From: Limnephilus marmoratus | Taxonomy: Eukaryota > Arthropoda > Insecta > Trichoptera > Limnephilidae | Assembly (NCBI GenBank): GCA_917880885.1 | Contig: OU862906.1 | Location: 60,120,665 to 60,184,664 of the forward strand | Direction of reading: 5' to 3' | Length of the DNA: 64,000 bases | Shown here: positions 13,300 through 25,375 of the stretch, piece after piece | Numbering within the stretch: the stretch's first letter is position 1 | How the letters are laid out: each line of letters starts with the position of its first letter | Notes under the pieces: model-generated | What the model saw: the letters and a program-made list of their open reading frames with translations, nothing else | What the model was told of the DNA's origin: nothing | Database searches by the model: none | Position numbers and translations under genes: made by a program

Positions 13300-13560
13300 G
13301 GCGGTCCTGGCGAGTTAGAACCCGTTTGGCCTCGTCACGTCACGTCATCATCAGTCACTGTTCCAACAGACCCCACCTGTTCTCTGCACGGTCCGTCGCC
13401 TCTGGAGGCGGCTTATTTGGCCCCTCTCCCCTCCGGCCGCTCGACTGCATAGTGCATAGCGAACAATACCGGCGAACAGCAACTACGGCAGCAACTGTAT
13501 GGTGCACGGGGCGCATTCCACCCCTGATTAATGCGCCCCGAACATGAACGGGGTCGTTAA
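13300..13560. other. CpG-rich patch, function unknown
   Basis: The most balanced and CpG-rich stretch of the first 20 kb, with CGTCACGTCACGTCA, GGCCCCTCTCCCCTCCGGCC and an inverted pair GGGGCGCATT/AATGCGCCCC (13508-13542). Two short frames show no known product. It could be an unmethylated regulatory region or the core of a lost transposon. Confidence 0.35.
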
Positions 13561-14058
13561 CAAATTACCACAATGAGAACAAAGAATACGGATAATATTG
13601 GGTAATACGTTTATTCAATTTTTATGGACGCTCCTTACATTTTTAATGTTGTGTTGAGGGATGTTTATTGTTTAACCTTAAAACTTCTGCATGCTGAACT
13701 ACAGTATTTTCAAATTTAATTTACGTGAAAATGAATAATGTTATAATATCAAGTTCTGAAAGTATTTTAGTATTTATTTTTGTTATAGCTGTTTCGGTTC
13801 ACAAGACAGTTTGAAAATAGCCTTGTAAATCAAAACAGCTCTAACAAAAATACTTGCAGAACTTTATTAGAAATAACAGTATTAAATTTAATTAAAAAAA
13901 ATTTTTTTTTTAAAAAATATGATTTAAAAAAAAAATTAATACGGTGTTTTACGTTCGTGTTTGGTTCTGAATAATCAGATACTTACTATTGCACTCATCT
14001 CATCTCTTTGCACTCCCCACTCTCTTCAGTTTCACAACATACCCCCATTTGTGTATGC

Positions 14059-14967
14059 CAGGGGTTCCCAACCTTTTTGTACTCTAGAGTACATTCTAAA
14101 ATATCGGTAGGGTGGCGGGCACCACCTATTTTTTATCGACAAACTCCTTCCATAACTTCTCATTTTCCCATAATTTCTTATATTTAAAATTTATTAATAA
14201 ATAATAAACAAAAATGTTTCGAAACAATAAAATTATTATTCTAATTGCATACACACAAAGAAATGTATTTACAAAACAAAACAAAAACAAAAAACACAAA
14301 TACAAAGAAAACATTTTATAAAAAATGTATAATATCAATATTATGTCAATGTGATCTTTGGCATTGCATATTATTGGCCAGTGCCACATAATTAGGAGAG
14401 TATGATGATAATCATGTTAGCAAACAATCATAAAGATGCTCATCGGTGAGTCGAGATCTATATCTTGATTTCATTAAGTTAATGTTTGAACACAATGATT
14501 CGCATAAATACGTCGAACCGAAAAATGATTCAATTTTATTTGCCGCTTTTTTCAAAAATGGGAACTTTTCTCTGTCCACTGTATTCCAAAAGTCCTCTGA
14601 TATTAAAGATTTTAGCAAAATATCATCCTTAAGGTCCAAAATAGTCCAAACTCTAGTTCTTCTGTCTTACCTTGAACAAAATCTGCAATACATGCGGCCA
14701 ATTCCATTACATTTACGAGTATTTGGCAAGTAAAAGGATTGATACATAAGGAAACAATTGGCTCGATATATGTAAACTGCAAAAATCTCTGTTTTTTTAA
14801 CACTTGAAGATGCTTAATAAATAATGACCCGTTTAATTCATTGTTACCTAGCAGTAAATAAAAATAATTCACATTTTTAATTAATGTTTATGAAAAAATT
14901 CTGTCTCTGTCAAATAGCGGCGGGCACATACGAATCGTTCCGCGGGCGCCATGGTTGGTAACCCCTG
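14059..14967 (-). mobile_element. hAT DNA transposon, internally deleted, 8-bp TSD
   Basis: The ends CAGGGGTTCCCAACC and GGTTGGTAACCCCTG are inverted, and GTGTATGC is duplicated at 14051-14058 and 14968-14975. The 909-bp element is too short for a full transposase but still carries its C-terminal part on the minus strand. Confidence 0.93.
14412..14872 (-). pseudogene. hAT transposase C-terminal remnant
   Basis: Two overlapping minus-strand frames (14612-14872 and 14412-14639) give the end of a hAT transposase. The first includes INPFT and ELAACIADFVQGKTEEL; the second DFWNTV, FPFLKKAANKIESFFGSTYLCES and KSRYRSRLTDEHL, the hAT dimerisation region. A frameshift near 14640 separates them, and the catalytic N-terminal two-thirds are missing, so the copy is dead. 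Confidence 0.85.
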
Positions 14968-14985
14968 GTGTATGCCATAATTCCA

Positions 14986-15391
14986 GCTCCATGACAGTTG
15001 ATCCCCCGACAGTTGGCTCCCCGACATACTTATATACAATATGCGGTCGGTTTAGAGAAATACGGTATACCTACAAACACAAAATAAAACTAACTGTCCC
15101 CGAAGGAGAGTGCAAAGAGGATGTTCCGCCGAATAACAAAAATATAAAACATGTTTCTTTCAAATGCATCAAGGAAAAAACTACTTGTTTATATACAGTA
15201 TATGTATGTACACCAGCGTGTGAGTTACAAAGTCGATACTGTAAATAAATTCGTTTTATATCCGTACAAACTTAATTGATAAAGGTATATTTAAAGACAA
15301 TATTAGGTTTGAAATTGCTAAATAATGCTCAAATAATAATAATTTTATAATATCGGGAGGTAAACTGTCGGGGGGTTAATTGTCGGGTAAC
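14986..15391. mobile_element. non-autonomous DNA element with CCGACAGTT end repeats, 11-bp TSD
   Basis: CCATAATTCCA is duplicated at 14975-14985 and 15392-15402. The ends are imperfect inverted repeats: GACAGTTGATCCCCCGACAG on the left against GACAATTAACCCCCCGACAG read from the right. Each end holds two or three copies of a roughly 15-bp unit CCGACAGTTNNC. A TSD of 9-11 bp suggests a Mutator-like element, but no transposase is present to test this. Confidence 0.75.
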
Positions 15392-15465
15392 CCATAATTC
15401 CACACTGATTCGGATAATTGGGAGCTGTTAGTTCATTTGTTCGGTATTCACACAAAATAGGCATG

Positions 15466-17190
15466 TAAGCCAAAGAGATTTTTGGGTGTTCCATTATTGT
15501 TGCCTACCCTTGTGGAAAAAGATGGTAAGAGTTTCTTTTGATTCCAGCAGCTAGAGAATTGTCACGATTTGATAATAAGAGCAGAAACGGATAGATTCAC
15601 AACGTGATTTCTATTCCCTTCCATATTATTGTACTTGGTTATAACCATCGCTTTGCCATTTTATTGTATGTCTAGAAAAAAATTGTTAATTCCACGCATT
15701 AAAAATTAGTATACTCAACCTTCGGAGCTTGTGTCGCTTTTTCCATGTACGTATTCATAATAATCGACTTAACTTAATGTTCGATCAACTATTTTTTCAG
15801 TTCGCACACAGATTTGTGTTTTGAAGAACCTGCTCTATATCACTACCAAGGAGTACAAGGTTTTATCGATGATGTGTGAATTCTCGCGTTGATACGAAGC
15901 ATAAACAACGCTCAATCATTGAGCATATTCCTCCCTAAGCTTGAAATGTTGTGACGGTAAAAACAGTATAAAAAACGATAAAGGTTTTTTCTAAATATAC
16001 TTCGGGTGGTGCGTTTGATGTGTGCACGGATCACATTTTCAAATTATTAACTCATTTAGGATTTCATGGGTGAACCTTTAGAATTTTTTTATTCATAATA
16101 TACCCTAACGATAAAATTCTCCTAATGATTCTTCGGCGAGACGGAATTCAATAAATCTATAGTCAAGAGAAAAATTAATTGAAATTATGAATGGTGAACA
16201 TTTATGCAACTTGCATATTAAGCCGAAAATGAGGTAGAATATGAAGGTACTATATCAATGTTTGATATAGTACTAATAAAAATAATTACTGCAAAAGAGC
16301 GTTGTATTTTGTTGAGCAATAATAAAAAAGATAAACTGCTTATAGATCGGTACTTTGGTAAGATTTTATTGCCATCAATATGTATTGATATACCACGTCA
16401 AGGTTATTTTAATACCATGGTATTATTTGTGGGGTGCAATTCTAAGGTGGTCCAATGAAATCCGATTTGTGAATTCTGGTATCAAACCGATAAAACTGTC
16501 TTAATGGGTATTAAAGATTTTCACTATTTTATCATATTATTATATATTTGTAGGTAAGTGAAAAGTGAAATCTTTTGGTCTCGTTATTTCAAAATCAACT
16601 TTGATGGAAATGATTTTTGATGGAATATGGATTTTAATGTGTCAATTTATTTACGCCCATATTAAGCTTCATTCAAATAACATTTTTGTCAGTAAATTAG
16701 GAATGCACCTTTAAATTGTTATGGTTTGAAACACGCCGTCTCGGCCTGTAGACTAGTTTTAAGATTGCTAGTGAATGACACGGATGTGTCGAAATCGGTA
16801 GCAGATAAATAAAAATTAAGTAACAAACGTACATGTAAAAAGAAACTATTTAACAAACTGTTTAGATGATGAGTGATGAGGCAGCCTAAACTGCTTACGA
16901 ATCCCAGCTTCAGGTGCACTTGGAAATGGACTGTAAATACTAACAATGAAACTAAACGAAATGGTGTTTCCTGGAATTGGACGATAATATGTGTAGGTAA
17001 AATAGTGAATGCAGGGAAGGATAACCAATCACTTACCCTGTACCTCTGCGAAGGTGCATACATCACAAACACATTACAATATAGTTTATATAGTTCCACC
17101 GCGTTACCTCGAGGTAATTAACTATATTGACTACTAAAACTTTATTGTTTACTTTCGAGATGGTCAAATACCTTCTTTTTATTTCAAAAA
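15466..17190. other. no gene or repeat recognised
   Basis: Short frames overlap at 16720-17100 on both strands without any known domain. A short palindrome GTACTATATCA/TGATATAGTAC lies near 16246-16272. Confidence 0.3.
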
Positions 17191-17194
17191 CGTT

Positions 17195-17615
17195 CCATTC
17201 ATTGGATAACCAACACCTCTGCCATGGGTCACCACAATTGGTTCGCTACGTTTGGTGACTTAGCCGGGGCGCCCGGGTTCATGGGGTGAGGTTTGTCCGC
17301 ATCTTGGGGGCGGATGCGTATGCCCACCAGTTTGCACGGCGGGCCGGATCGAGAGAGAATGGTTGGAGAGTCACTTTGACTTCTCCAGCCGTTCTCTCTC
17401 GGAACATCGCCTTGCACCGTAGAGGGTCATACGTCCGTATGACCCACTACGCACACACTCCTGGACATAATGACCCCCAGATACCTACCCATACCCTTTT
17501 CCTTCCCAGAACTTCCTCTCCTTCCTTTCCTAAAAAGACCCTTTCCACAGCATCCCCAAAGATGACCCAGGCTCTGAGGGGAATTATTTTCCTCAGGGCC
17601 TATCTCATCTTTCGA
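17195..17615 (+). repeat. family A dispersed repeat, copy 3
   Basis: Same order of blocks as copy 2 (CATTGGATAACCAACACCTC, GCGCCCGGGTTCATGGGG, CGGGCCGGATCGAGAGA), with CTCTGAGGGGAATTATTTTC then CTCAGGGCC at the end. Confidence 0.85.
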
Positions 17616-18202
17616 AACGAAACGGGATATGCAAACATTTTTTTCAATATTTAAAACATCTTCAGTTACGTTTATTTAGAACCTGTGAAAAATTAATAAA
17701 CCCGGTATGTATGATACTATTAAAAGCTCTTCGATTTGTTGACTACCAGAAACCTGTTATCAAAAATTCAAAATTCAAACAGCATTTTTAATGTCAACAT
17801 TTTCGGAGCATAAAATAATGCATTATGTATGTGTCAACATTTCATTCAATAAATACTTCGCTTTAATAGCGACAGGCGCAATGCAAAAATATCTGTAAAG
17901 AATTGACTTGAAAGAGAAAATATAAATGAGGGAGGGGTTTCATTTTTTATTCATTATTTAAACTTATTTGAATATGGACGGAAGCTCATTTGAATAGTCC
18001 ATTACACGAACGGGGGTTCTCTGTCTCCCTCATTGTCCTTTTGATAAAAACGGGACATATAACGTTGGGCATATTACATTTATTTACAGGGCGGTTTTTG
18101 AATGACAACATGATTTTAAATAATGGTCTCATGTCTTCGTTTAAAGTTTCAATATAGTATTGCTCAACGGTTCTATGTTAATGTCTATTCCTGTGGTACT
18201 CA

Positions 18203-19071
18203 AATAGGCCACTTGCATCACATTTTTTTAAAAAAAATTTCCGGTTTAGGCAAATATTCTAAGACATTCTGCATTTTTATTTTTTTTTAATCAAATTTTT
18301 GAAACCCTGGGGATTTTTTGAAAATTTCAATCCGATAAATCAGACCATTTTTTATAAACCGGAAAGACAGGACATAATTTTATAGGTGTGAAAAAACGAT
18401 AATTACATAGCCGAAAATCATTTAAAAGAAAAATAACGTTTTCCACACGAATTGCATAGGAGAATAACGAGGCATACCAAAAATATTACATCTCATAAAT
18501 ATTTTTTTTCCTTGATCCATCTTATTGACCATAAATCATTATAATGAACAGCGTTTATATTACTAAATTCAATGTAATATACTTGTACTTGTAAATTATA
18601 ATAATAATAAGAATATTATAAAATTTAATTTTGTTAAAATCAGCACCATAATCATTATACCTCTAAAACACGTACCGACATCATCTGCACGTTCTGAAGA
18701 GAACCCCGTAGATCATTAAAAGTACGGGGTTCTCTTCAGAGCATCTGTCAAAAAGTGAAACCAAATGATAAGTTCGCAGAGAACAAACAATAAATCTAGT
18801 GAACGAATTCAAAAATTCGCCTGAAATCAAAGTGATGCCATATTAAAAAATAAATCAGTGTGGAATTTTAAAAAAATAATAGGAACATTTTCGGAGTCGG
18901 GACATTTTCATGTAGTGACGTCACGAGCCTAAATAATGGATTTATTTATTTAAAAATAACAAAAACTGTACATTTCTAAACAATTTTACTAACTTTTTCT
19001 TAATCTTAGTAAAAAGATCTATCCACATGATTTTTTCCAAGTCGTTATGAAATCCATGCAAGTGGCCTATT
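18203..19071. mobile_element. putative DNA element with 16-bp inverted ends
   Basis: AATAGGCCACTTGCAT (18203-18218) and ATGCAAGTGGCCTATT (19056-19071) are perfect inverted repeats. No target duplication was recognised. The interior is non-coding and holds the strong hairpin at 18693-18740. Confidence 0.5.
18693..18740. repeat. perfect 18-bp hairpin
   Basis: TCTGAAGAGAACCCCGTA (18693-18710) and its exact inverse (18723-18740) enclose a 12-nt loop. A G-T and a G-C pair extend the stem to 20 bp. Confidence 0.85.
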
Positions 19072-19826
19072 GTGGCCTGCGGCAGATATTTGTGCGGCCC
19101 GCACTTTTTTTTAAATATATTTTTCTTTCATGTACAATTATATTAACCTGCTTCTTCTATTTTTTCCAATATTTTGTTTTTATTGTATGATTTTAAAATG
19201 TTGATTTTAATTGATTCACATTTGATTTTAAAACGTCCAGTTGGTTTTTGAATACATCCTATGTCGATTTTGAACACGCGAATGGTGTACGTCGAAGGTT
19301 TGAGACCCAGAGAAAATTAGAGGGCGCTGAGATGGTACAATGAAGGCGTTAGCAAATTAAAAAAATGTGGTCTAAAAAAGACAAAAAAACCACGCTTAAC
19401 ATGTACTAATAAAGCAAAGCAAACTTTAATGTTGGTTATTTTTTGTTATTGTATGTATTGTAGGTAGGTACTTGATCATTTTTATCACACGTGCGAAAAT
19501 TCACATATTTCGGTAGTTCAGGAAGTGGATGAAAATTGAACTGAAAGACTCCATTAAATTCAGGTGTAATTAAATTGGATCATATGAAACTTTTTATTTT
19601 AATATAACATTATTATTATTATTATTAAGTACCTATTACTATGATGAATACAAGTAGTGGTAGCAACAAGAAGGTATAAAAATAATTTAATGCATTTTTA
19701 ATCGAATTATTGATTCCGTGACAGTTCCCCTTCCCCTCCCCTCCCCCAATTCGTACTCCCCCGCGGTGATTCCTCACATTGTCCTATGTGGGCCTTGACC
19801 AGAAAAGTCTGGCAACCACTGGTGTA
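19066..19826. mobile_element. hAT-like remnant (CAGTGGTTGCC end)
   Basis: On the minus strand the right end reads CAGTGGTTGCCAGAC, followed by AAGGCCCACATAGGACA. The left end has TTGTGGCCTGCGGCA and TGCGGCCCGCAC. This is the pattern of degraded hAT ends, but the left terminus is lost and no 8-bp duplication was found. Confidence 0.45.
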
Positions 19827-20107
19827 TACAGTCTTTATAAGCAATTATTTAAATACACACATACTTGTACGTACGTGGTAACTACCTGATTTTCACTGGG
19901 TTTAGACTATTTGATAGGTAAGTTTAATGCGTTTTCGACCAGCACGACAGCTCTTTTCAAGACCCGTAATTATGGTATTAGGTCGACATACCTACCAACA
20001 GCGACTTTTTTATAATGGACTGCTGCGTCAGCCTTGAACTAAAATATTGGAACACTTGGTACGATATAATAATATACATAATTTGTCATAATATGTCATA
20101 ATATGTC

Positions 20108-20455
20108 ATCTTTGAGGAGCTGTATCTTTTTTAGAAAAGAGAGAAGGGGAGGTTCAAGGAAGGAAAAATGTATGAGGGGTGAATGAAGCTGGGGGCAGTG
20201 TAACTATAGTGACACATGAATCCATCGTCCAACTGCGGTGTAGGGCGATGTGCTGAGAGAGTGCGGCCAAAGTCTCTCTCAACCAGTCTCTCCCGATACA
20301 GATCCGCCAAACCAATACAGGACAAACCTCAATTCATGAATCTGGATACCCCTGCTAAGTCACAAAACGAATCGCTTTGACCTATGGCAGAGGTGTTGGT
20401 TATCCAATAAATGGTTCCCGGTGCGGAGGTATCCATACCCGCCTCCAAAATTGGA
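20108..20455 (-). repeat. family A dispersed repeat, copy 4 (minus)
   Basis: On the minus strand GGGAACCATTTATTGGATAA with ACCAACACCTCTGCCATAGG through to a CCTCCCCTTCTCTC stretch. More diverged than copies 2 and 3 and lacks the terminal hairpin. Confidence 0.8.
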
Positions 20456-20544
20456 ACTGAAATTATTGTGAGTAATGTTTTTTTTATATTTCCAAATAAT
20501 ATGAAACATTGACAAAGATATTTAATAACATAGAACTGACATCT

Positions 20545-20765
20545 TCAAAAAACTAAAGCAGACCAGAGTGGGGAAGCTTCAAAGCACCGCATAATGAGGA
20601 GACCGATAGGCTGCGAAGCACCGCACAAAGAGGATACTGATTATACTATCTCATTCTCTCGCAGGGTAAATCTCATAGATGTATGTGTCTCTCTTTAGTG
20701 TCGCTATTTTTCATTTCATGGAGTTTCCAATCACAACGGTGCTAAACAAGTTTTCACTTCGAAAA
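20545..20765 (+). repeat. family E dispersed repeat, copy 1
   Basis: Aligns by eye with the inverse of 29893-30095: GAAGCACCGCACAAA, AATTCTCTCGC/CATTCTCTCGC, TTTTCATTTCAT and AATCACAACGGTGCTAAA occur in the same order. Class unknown. Confidence 0.7.
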
Positions 20766-21984
20766 CGTTACAAATTAAACTGTACCTACCTACCTGTAGT
20801 TAGGACTCTTGTGCGGTATTCACATTATTTATTTTTTTAATGATGTTCGAGAATGTGTATTTAAGTGTTGAAAGAAACGATAGGTGGTAGGCACGTGGAA
20901 AAAAACCGGCAGGTACGAAAGACGGTTGTGTTTATCCTAATGACAGATATGAAAGGACCTTTATTCTTCCACCACGAAATATAATTTTCAAAGACCAAAC
21001 AAAGGAATTATGGTCGTGGAGTTTAATTGTCTCCGTTTTGCAGGGCAATAAGTCGGCAATTTTATCGGTCTGTATTTCAGTTCAGAAAAATGTCATTTCC
21101 GGACATTTTTGTCGCGAGCACCGGAGCGTTTCATCTTTCGATTTCTACGTAAAAAATGTGTTTATACAATTAGTCGCATGAGTTCTCGTTTGACGCATGT
21201 TCACTATAATCATATGATATGTTTTGATTCAGAAATAAATCATCTAGAAATTGATTTTTTCCTCTTTATTTTTGTACTGTTACGATACAAAAAGATATCA
21301 TTCAATTCAATGATGAGGAAATGATTAAGAGATTATTCATCCTGGAAACTCTTCGTTTTTCTATTATTTTTTCATAACACTACCCCCACATGGTTTTCAA
21401 ACAATGTTTTTGTTCCAAATATTAAAAAGTTAAAAAGATTTATTTGACATTGTGTAGTATTATTACTCGTAAGCGCTATTTTTATAATCCTGCGACACAC
21501 CTCGTATTCGGTAATCAATTCTAGTTTGAATTCTTGTAAATATTTTTATTTCGTGGAAAATCAGATGGATTGCGTGCAATTAATTGCATTGCCATAATTT
21601 CCCTTAATTATTATATTTATTATTTTTTAACGTCCTCTTTAGGGGCTTTTGCATGAGAATAGTAAAAATTACACAGTATTTATTATGCATTACTTAAAAC
21701 TGAACTGCTCAGTAACAACATTTTGTATTTTTTAATGATAAATTTGAATATGTCCTCTGATTTGGTATAATTATTTCACAGCATAAGTATTCATTTAATA
21801 GTTAGTATCAGAATTTCTGCACTGAAATAATTCCCGACTTCTAAGCATTTCGTAGTGGAATGCGAAAGCTTGTAAGCTTGTCTATCCACTATATCATTTA
21901 AAATTTTACACAGACATACCAAGTCAGTGAAAATTCTTCTATCTCACAATTTAGGCATATTAATATAATTTCGCACATCCGATA

Positions 21985-22190
21985 GAAAAGTGTTGTAAGT
22001 CAAAAATTTCCATTTTTTACGTTTTATCTTATTATTTTTTTTATTTATTTTATGATTATCTTTGCCCCACGAAAAGCGTATTTAAATTAAATCACTCCAT
22101 CTCCGCAAGAAGTCGCTAGAATCTATTTTCATTCATTCACGTGTTTTTGCTCTCCTGTAAAATTAACTTTTTTGACTTACAACACTTTTC
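21985..22190. mobile_element. mariner-like MITE, 206 bp, TA flanks
   Basis: GAAAAGTGTTGTAAGTCAAA and its exact inverse at the right end, bounded by TA at 21983-21984 and 22191-22192. No coding capacity. Confidence 0.8.
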
Positions 22191-23005
22191 TACATACGTG
22201 ATTGAGGATGTATATTATTATTAAATTATTGTATAAATTATCACTATCTGGTTGAAACCGGTTGGCATGCATTTAAATAGATTTATCTGCAAAGCATCAT
22301 TATGTCCCAATGCATCATTATAAGTGTGTTTTCACAAATGTACCAAAATCAATTATTTAAATGCTAATCGAATTTACATAGTTCACTATTCAGAACTTAT
22401 TTTATCTGACTTTTTTGTGGAACGATAGATAATAGGAGGTAGAAAACTATAAATACAAAGAAGAATGGGTTTTCCCATTGAAAATCTTATAAATGAAGCA
22501 ATATTATTAGCTAGTGGAAAAGTGACCATACCGATTCTTCGTCGACAAATCATAATAACATCTTGCGGTTATCCTTAGCGGGCTGGATAATGGTTGGTTG
22601 AGATGGACAAAAAATAAATAAGACAAAACGCATTCGCTCGTGACCGGAGACAGACTGTGTAACAATATTTATAATAATACTCGGTATAATGTCTTCCTAG
22701 AATATCTGGGTTTGTTTCGTGAATTCGTGTCGGTAATTTGTAATTTAGGTAAAAGCCGCTTGAGCGGAATACAAGCGTATTGGACCACAATTAATATAAT
22801 ATTTTCCTCCAATATTTAATTGCTAGGTAACCGATGACTCTGAGAAAATGACACATAAGGTAAGAATTAAATGATACTTAGCAGGTACACAAGTTTTGTT
22901 ACTGTTTTATCTGCCGGCTTGCAGAACTGGGTATGTCAGTCGGGAGAGCGGTCTTGTTGTTAAATAGAATCACTTCGAATATATTTAACATCAATGAAGC
23001 ATAAA

Positions 23006-23311
23006 TTCAACCTGGTTGACAACGTATTAAACTAATATAAAACTATACATCCGATTTGCTTGTACCAAGTCTTAAACTGTTCAAAACTCAAGTGTCCGTT
23101 GTCCGTGGCACCACGTAGGGGAATTTTGGTATATAAAAAAAAATGTCGATTTTTATTGTAAAATTTTCATTCTTCATAAAATAAATAGAATGGGGCACTT
23201 TATAAAAAATCCCTACATGGTGCCATAGTTACTGAATTTTCGAATAGTTTCAGACTTTGTGCATGCAAATCGGATGTATAGTTTTTCTAATGTAGTGTCA
23301 ACCAGGTTGAA
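23006..23311. mobile_element. foldback MITE with about 110-bp inverted arms
   Basis: TTCAACCTGGTTGAC at the left and its inverse at 23297-23311. Homology continues through ACTATACATCCGATTTGC, an AAGTCT block and GGCACCANGTAGGG. Arms are roughly 80% alike, and the centre is AT-rich. Target duplication not clear. Confidence 0.8.
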
Positions 23312-23639
23312 AAACGTAGTTTCGAGAAAAACGCGATCAAAGTTTTGCTGAAGGATAATTCAACATACAATCTGTTTATAATGGTTTCATATAAAATACG
23401 GTATCTCCGCCAATTTTACGAATTTCATTAAAAAATGGTGAGAGCATTATTAACAAATGCATCTTTCAGAAAATGAAATAGAAAAATGACTTTTTTTACG
23501 GTGTCCTGGTGCCTTAAAGCCTTGTTAAGGATTTGATCAAGGGATTACAGAGACGATTGGAGGCTCCCAAAACTGGATAAAAAGCTTGTAAAATTACATC
23601 AACTTCTTAAACTAGGGGAGGGGGGGGGGGTTGGGGCTT

Positions 23640-23690
23640 ATTCAGCTTTGCCGCCCGGGCCTCTGACGGGCTTAGTCCGCCACTGGAGGT
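23640..23690 (-). mobile_element. hAT-like end fragment
   Basis: On the minus strand CCAGTGGCGGACTAAGCCC matches the CAGTGGCG start of the 39.77-kb hAT-like element, then a GC-rich stretch and a G/C homopolymer at 23616-23630. The partner end was not found. Confidence 0.35.
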
Positions 23691-24632
23691 AAGCGAAAAT
23701 CGATCGATATACATAACGAAGTGCAAAGTACCTACGGTTGTTTATTTTTGAGTTTGTTGAAATGCGTTGGTGCATTATCTTTTAACTTCAGAAAACACGG
23801 GTCTAAAAACAGAAAATAACGGCAAGAAAAATGTTTGAAAACATTGCCTTCTTTCGGCGATTTAGAAAAATTATAAGCTTCGTTCACTTACACTGTCCAA
23901 CCCCGGGCAATCCATTGCTTCGTTCTGTCGTTAAAACCCATTTCTAAGGCCTATAGACTATAGACTATGATATTTCCAGAATTCAACCCAAATGTGATTG
24001 ACGAAATTGGGGGTGTTTTCGACTCTAATCACTTTGGCGAAAGTTAAAACAAAGTTGGCATTATCGGATTAAAGTGAAAGGAGACGCTTAGTTAACTTCA
24101 GCCTTCGTTTTACGTGTTGTTTAATATATATCTCCGATAATAAAGTAGGAGGTGTGTGAAACATAATTACGGAGAAGCCTAAAATGAGTAATCAGTAATC
24201 TCGTTTCTAACTAAATGGTGGTACAGAAACTTAATTTTGTTTGCAATTAAACTTAGGAACGTGTTTGGTACGTTTAACGGCAAAAACGAAAGAATAAACA
24301 TAAACCCGTTATTTTTTGTAAAAATACAAGTGTACATATGGTGGATGGAAATTTTATTGAATAAAATTAGTCAATTTTTTGCGTTATTCATGCTACAAAA
24401 TACAGAATGGTAGATACTTTTAGTTAGTGCCCGGGTAAGACACCACCACTCATAATCTAAACGTTGCTTGAAATGGATTTATCCATGTTTGATGACAGGA
24501 GTTTCTAGTTAAAACTAGTATTTTTCGGTTCCATGCCAACTCAGAATCAGGTTAACCAAACACTTCTTTGAAAAGTTATTAAGGAGCGAGAAACACTGTG
24601 ATTCTTTTCATACATATAACTCGTAAAATAAC

Positions 24633-25022
24633 TTTTTTTTTTACACGAATACCGCACAAGAGTCCCAACTGCTCCCGTCTGGAGCCAGTGGTACTATGGC
24701 ATCCCCAATTGGGGTATGTTGTGAGGCTGAAGGTAGTGGGGAGGGGAAGGAGATAGGGAAGAGGAAGGTGGGAAAGTACCTGGCTATCCAGATCTGGTCA
24801 CTAAACACGGCTAAAGCCATTTCAAGCAACGTTTCAATTCTGAATGGTGGTCTTACACCAGGGCGATACTGAGAGTATCTTCCACAAATATACTATATAT
24901 TTTAAATGAATAAATTGTGAAATAATACAAATTAATCAAATAAAATTTATTTACCACGCCGGGATTCGATCCCGCGATCTTTGGAGTGCTAGTCAAGAGC
25001 CTTACCACTGAACTACGCCGAA
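24633..25022 (-). repeat. full-length tRNA-derived SINE (family B)
   Basis: Read on the minus strand: a tRNA-like head with A box TAGTTCAGTGGTAAGGC and B box GGATCGAATCCC, an AT-rich spacer, a body with GGCTTTAGCCGTGTTTAG and a pyrimidine-rich stretch, a 3' segment ending TTGTGCGGTATTC, and a 10-bp A tail (plus-strand T run 24633-24642). It is the reference for the other B copies in this window. A short body fragment in plus orientation lies at about 24428-24476. Confidence 0.8.
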
Positions 25023-25375
25023 ACAAAAACAAAAACAACTGAAATAAACGTGTTTACATTAATTTTTGGAGCATACTTTGCGATTTTTTTCTCTCGAGGA
25101 AATTTCATATAGTTGCCGTTTCGGCAGAGGGAATGTATAGACATTATATTCAAAAATAACATATATTTTTTTTAGAGCATTATAACTTAAAGTATTTGAA
25201 AAATATGTAATAAATCGGTAGAAACGCGGGAAGCCAGGCCTTAAAAGCTGTGATAGAAATAATTCTTAAAAACCCCATCACCCTAACCTAACGTAACCTA
25301 TGTTTTTCACCACTTTCAGTGACTTTTCAAATGAGGTTCTGAGTTGATTTCATTCTGAGTTGTCCGGTCACCGTA

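Larger units (their letters stand above)
13942..15465 (+). repeat. SINE family B body split by two DNA transposons
   Basis: SINE segments 13942-14058, 14976-14985 and 15403-15465 read on as one B body (GTGTTTGGTTCTGAATAAT, TTCACAACATACCC, ending TTGTTCGGTATTCAC) once the two insertions and their target duplications are removed. The order of insertion is therefore SINE first, DNA elements later. Confidence 0.75.

Noticed and set aside
14955..15248. A 97-codon frame with several Cys residues.
   Set aside because: It spans a hAT end, its TSD and most of a second non-autonomous element; the junctions are insertion products.
24961..25022. A possible functional tRNA gene on the minus strand.
   Set aside because: The boxes are good, but the acceptor stem is only partly paired and it leads into a SINE body with an A tail, so it is a SINE head.
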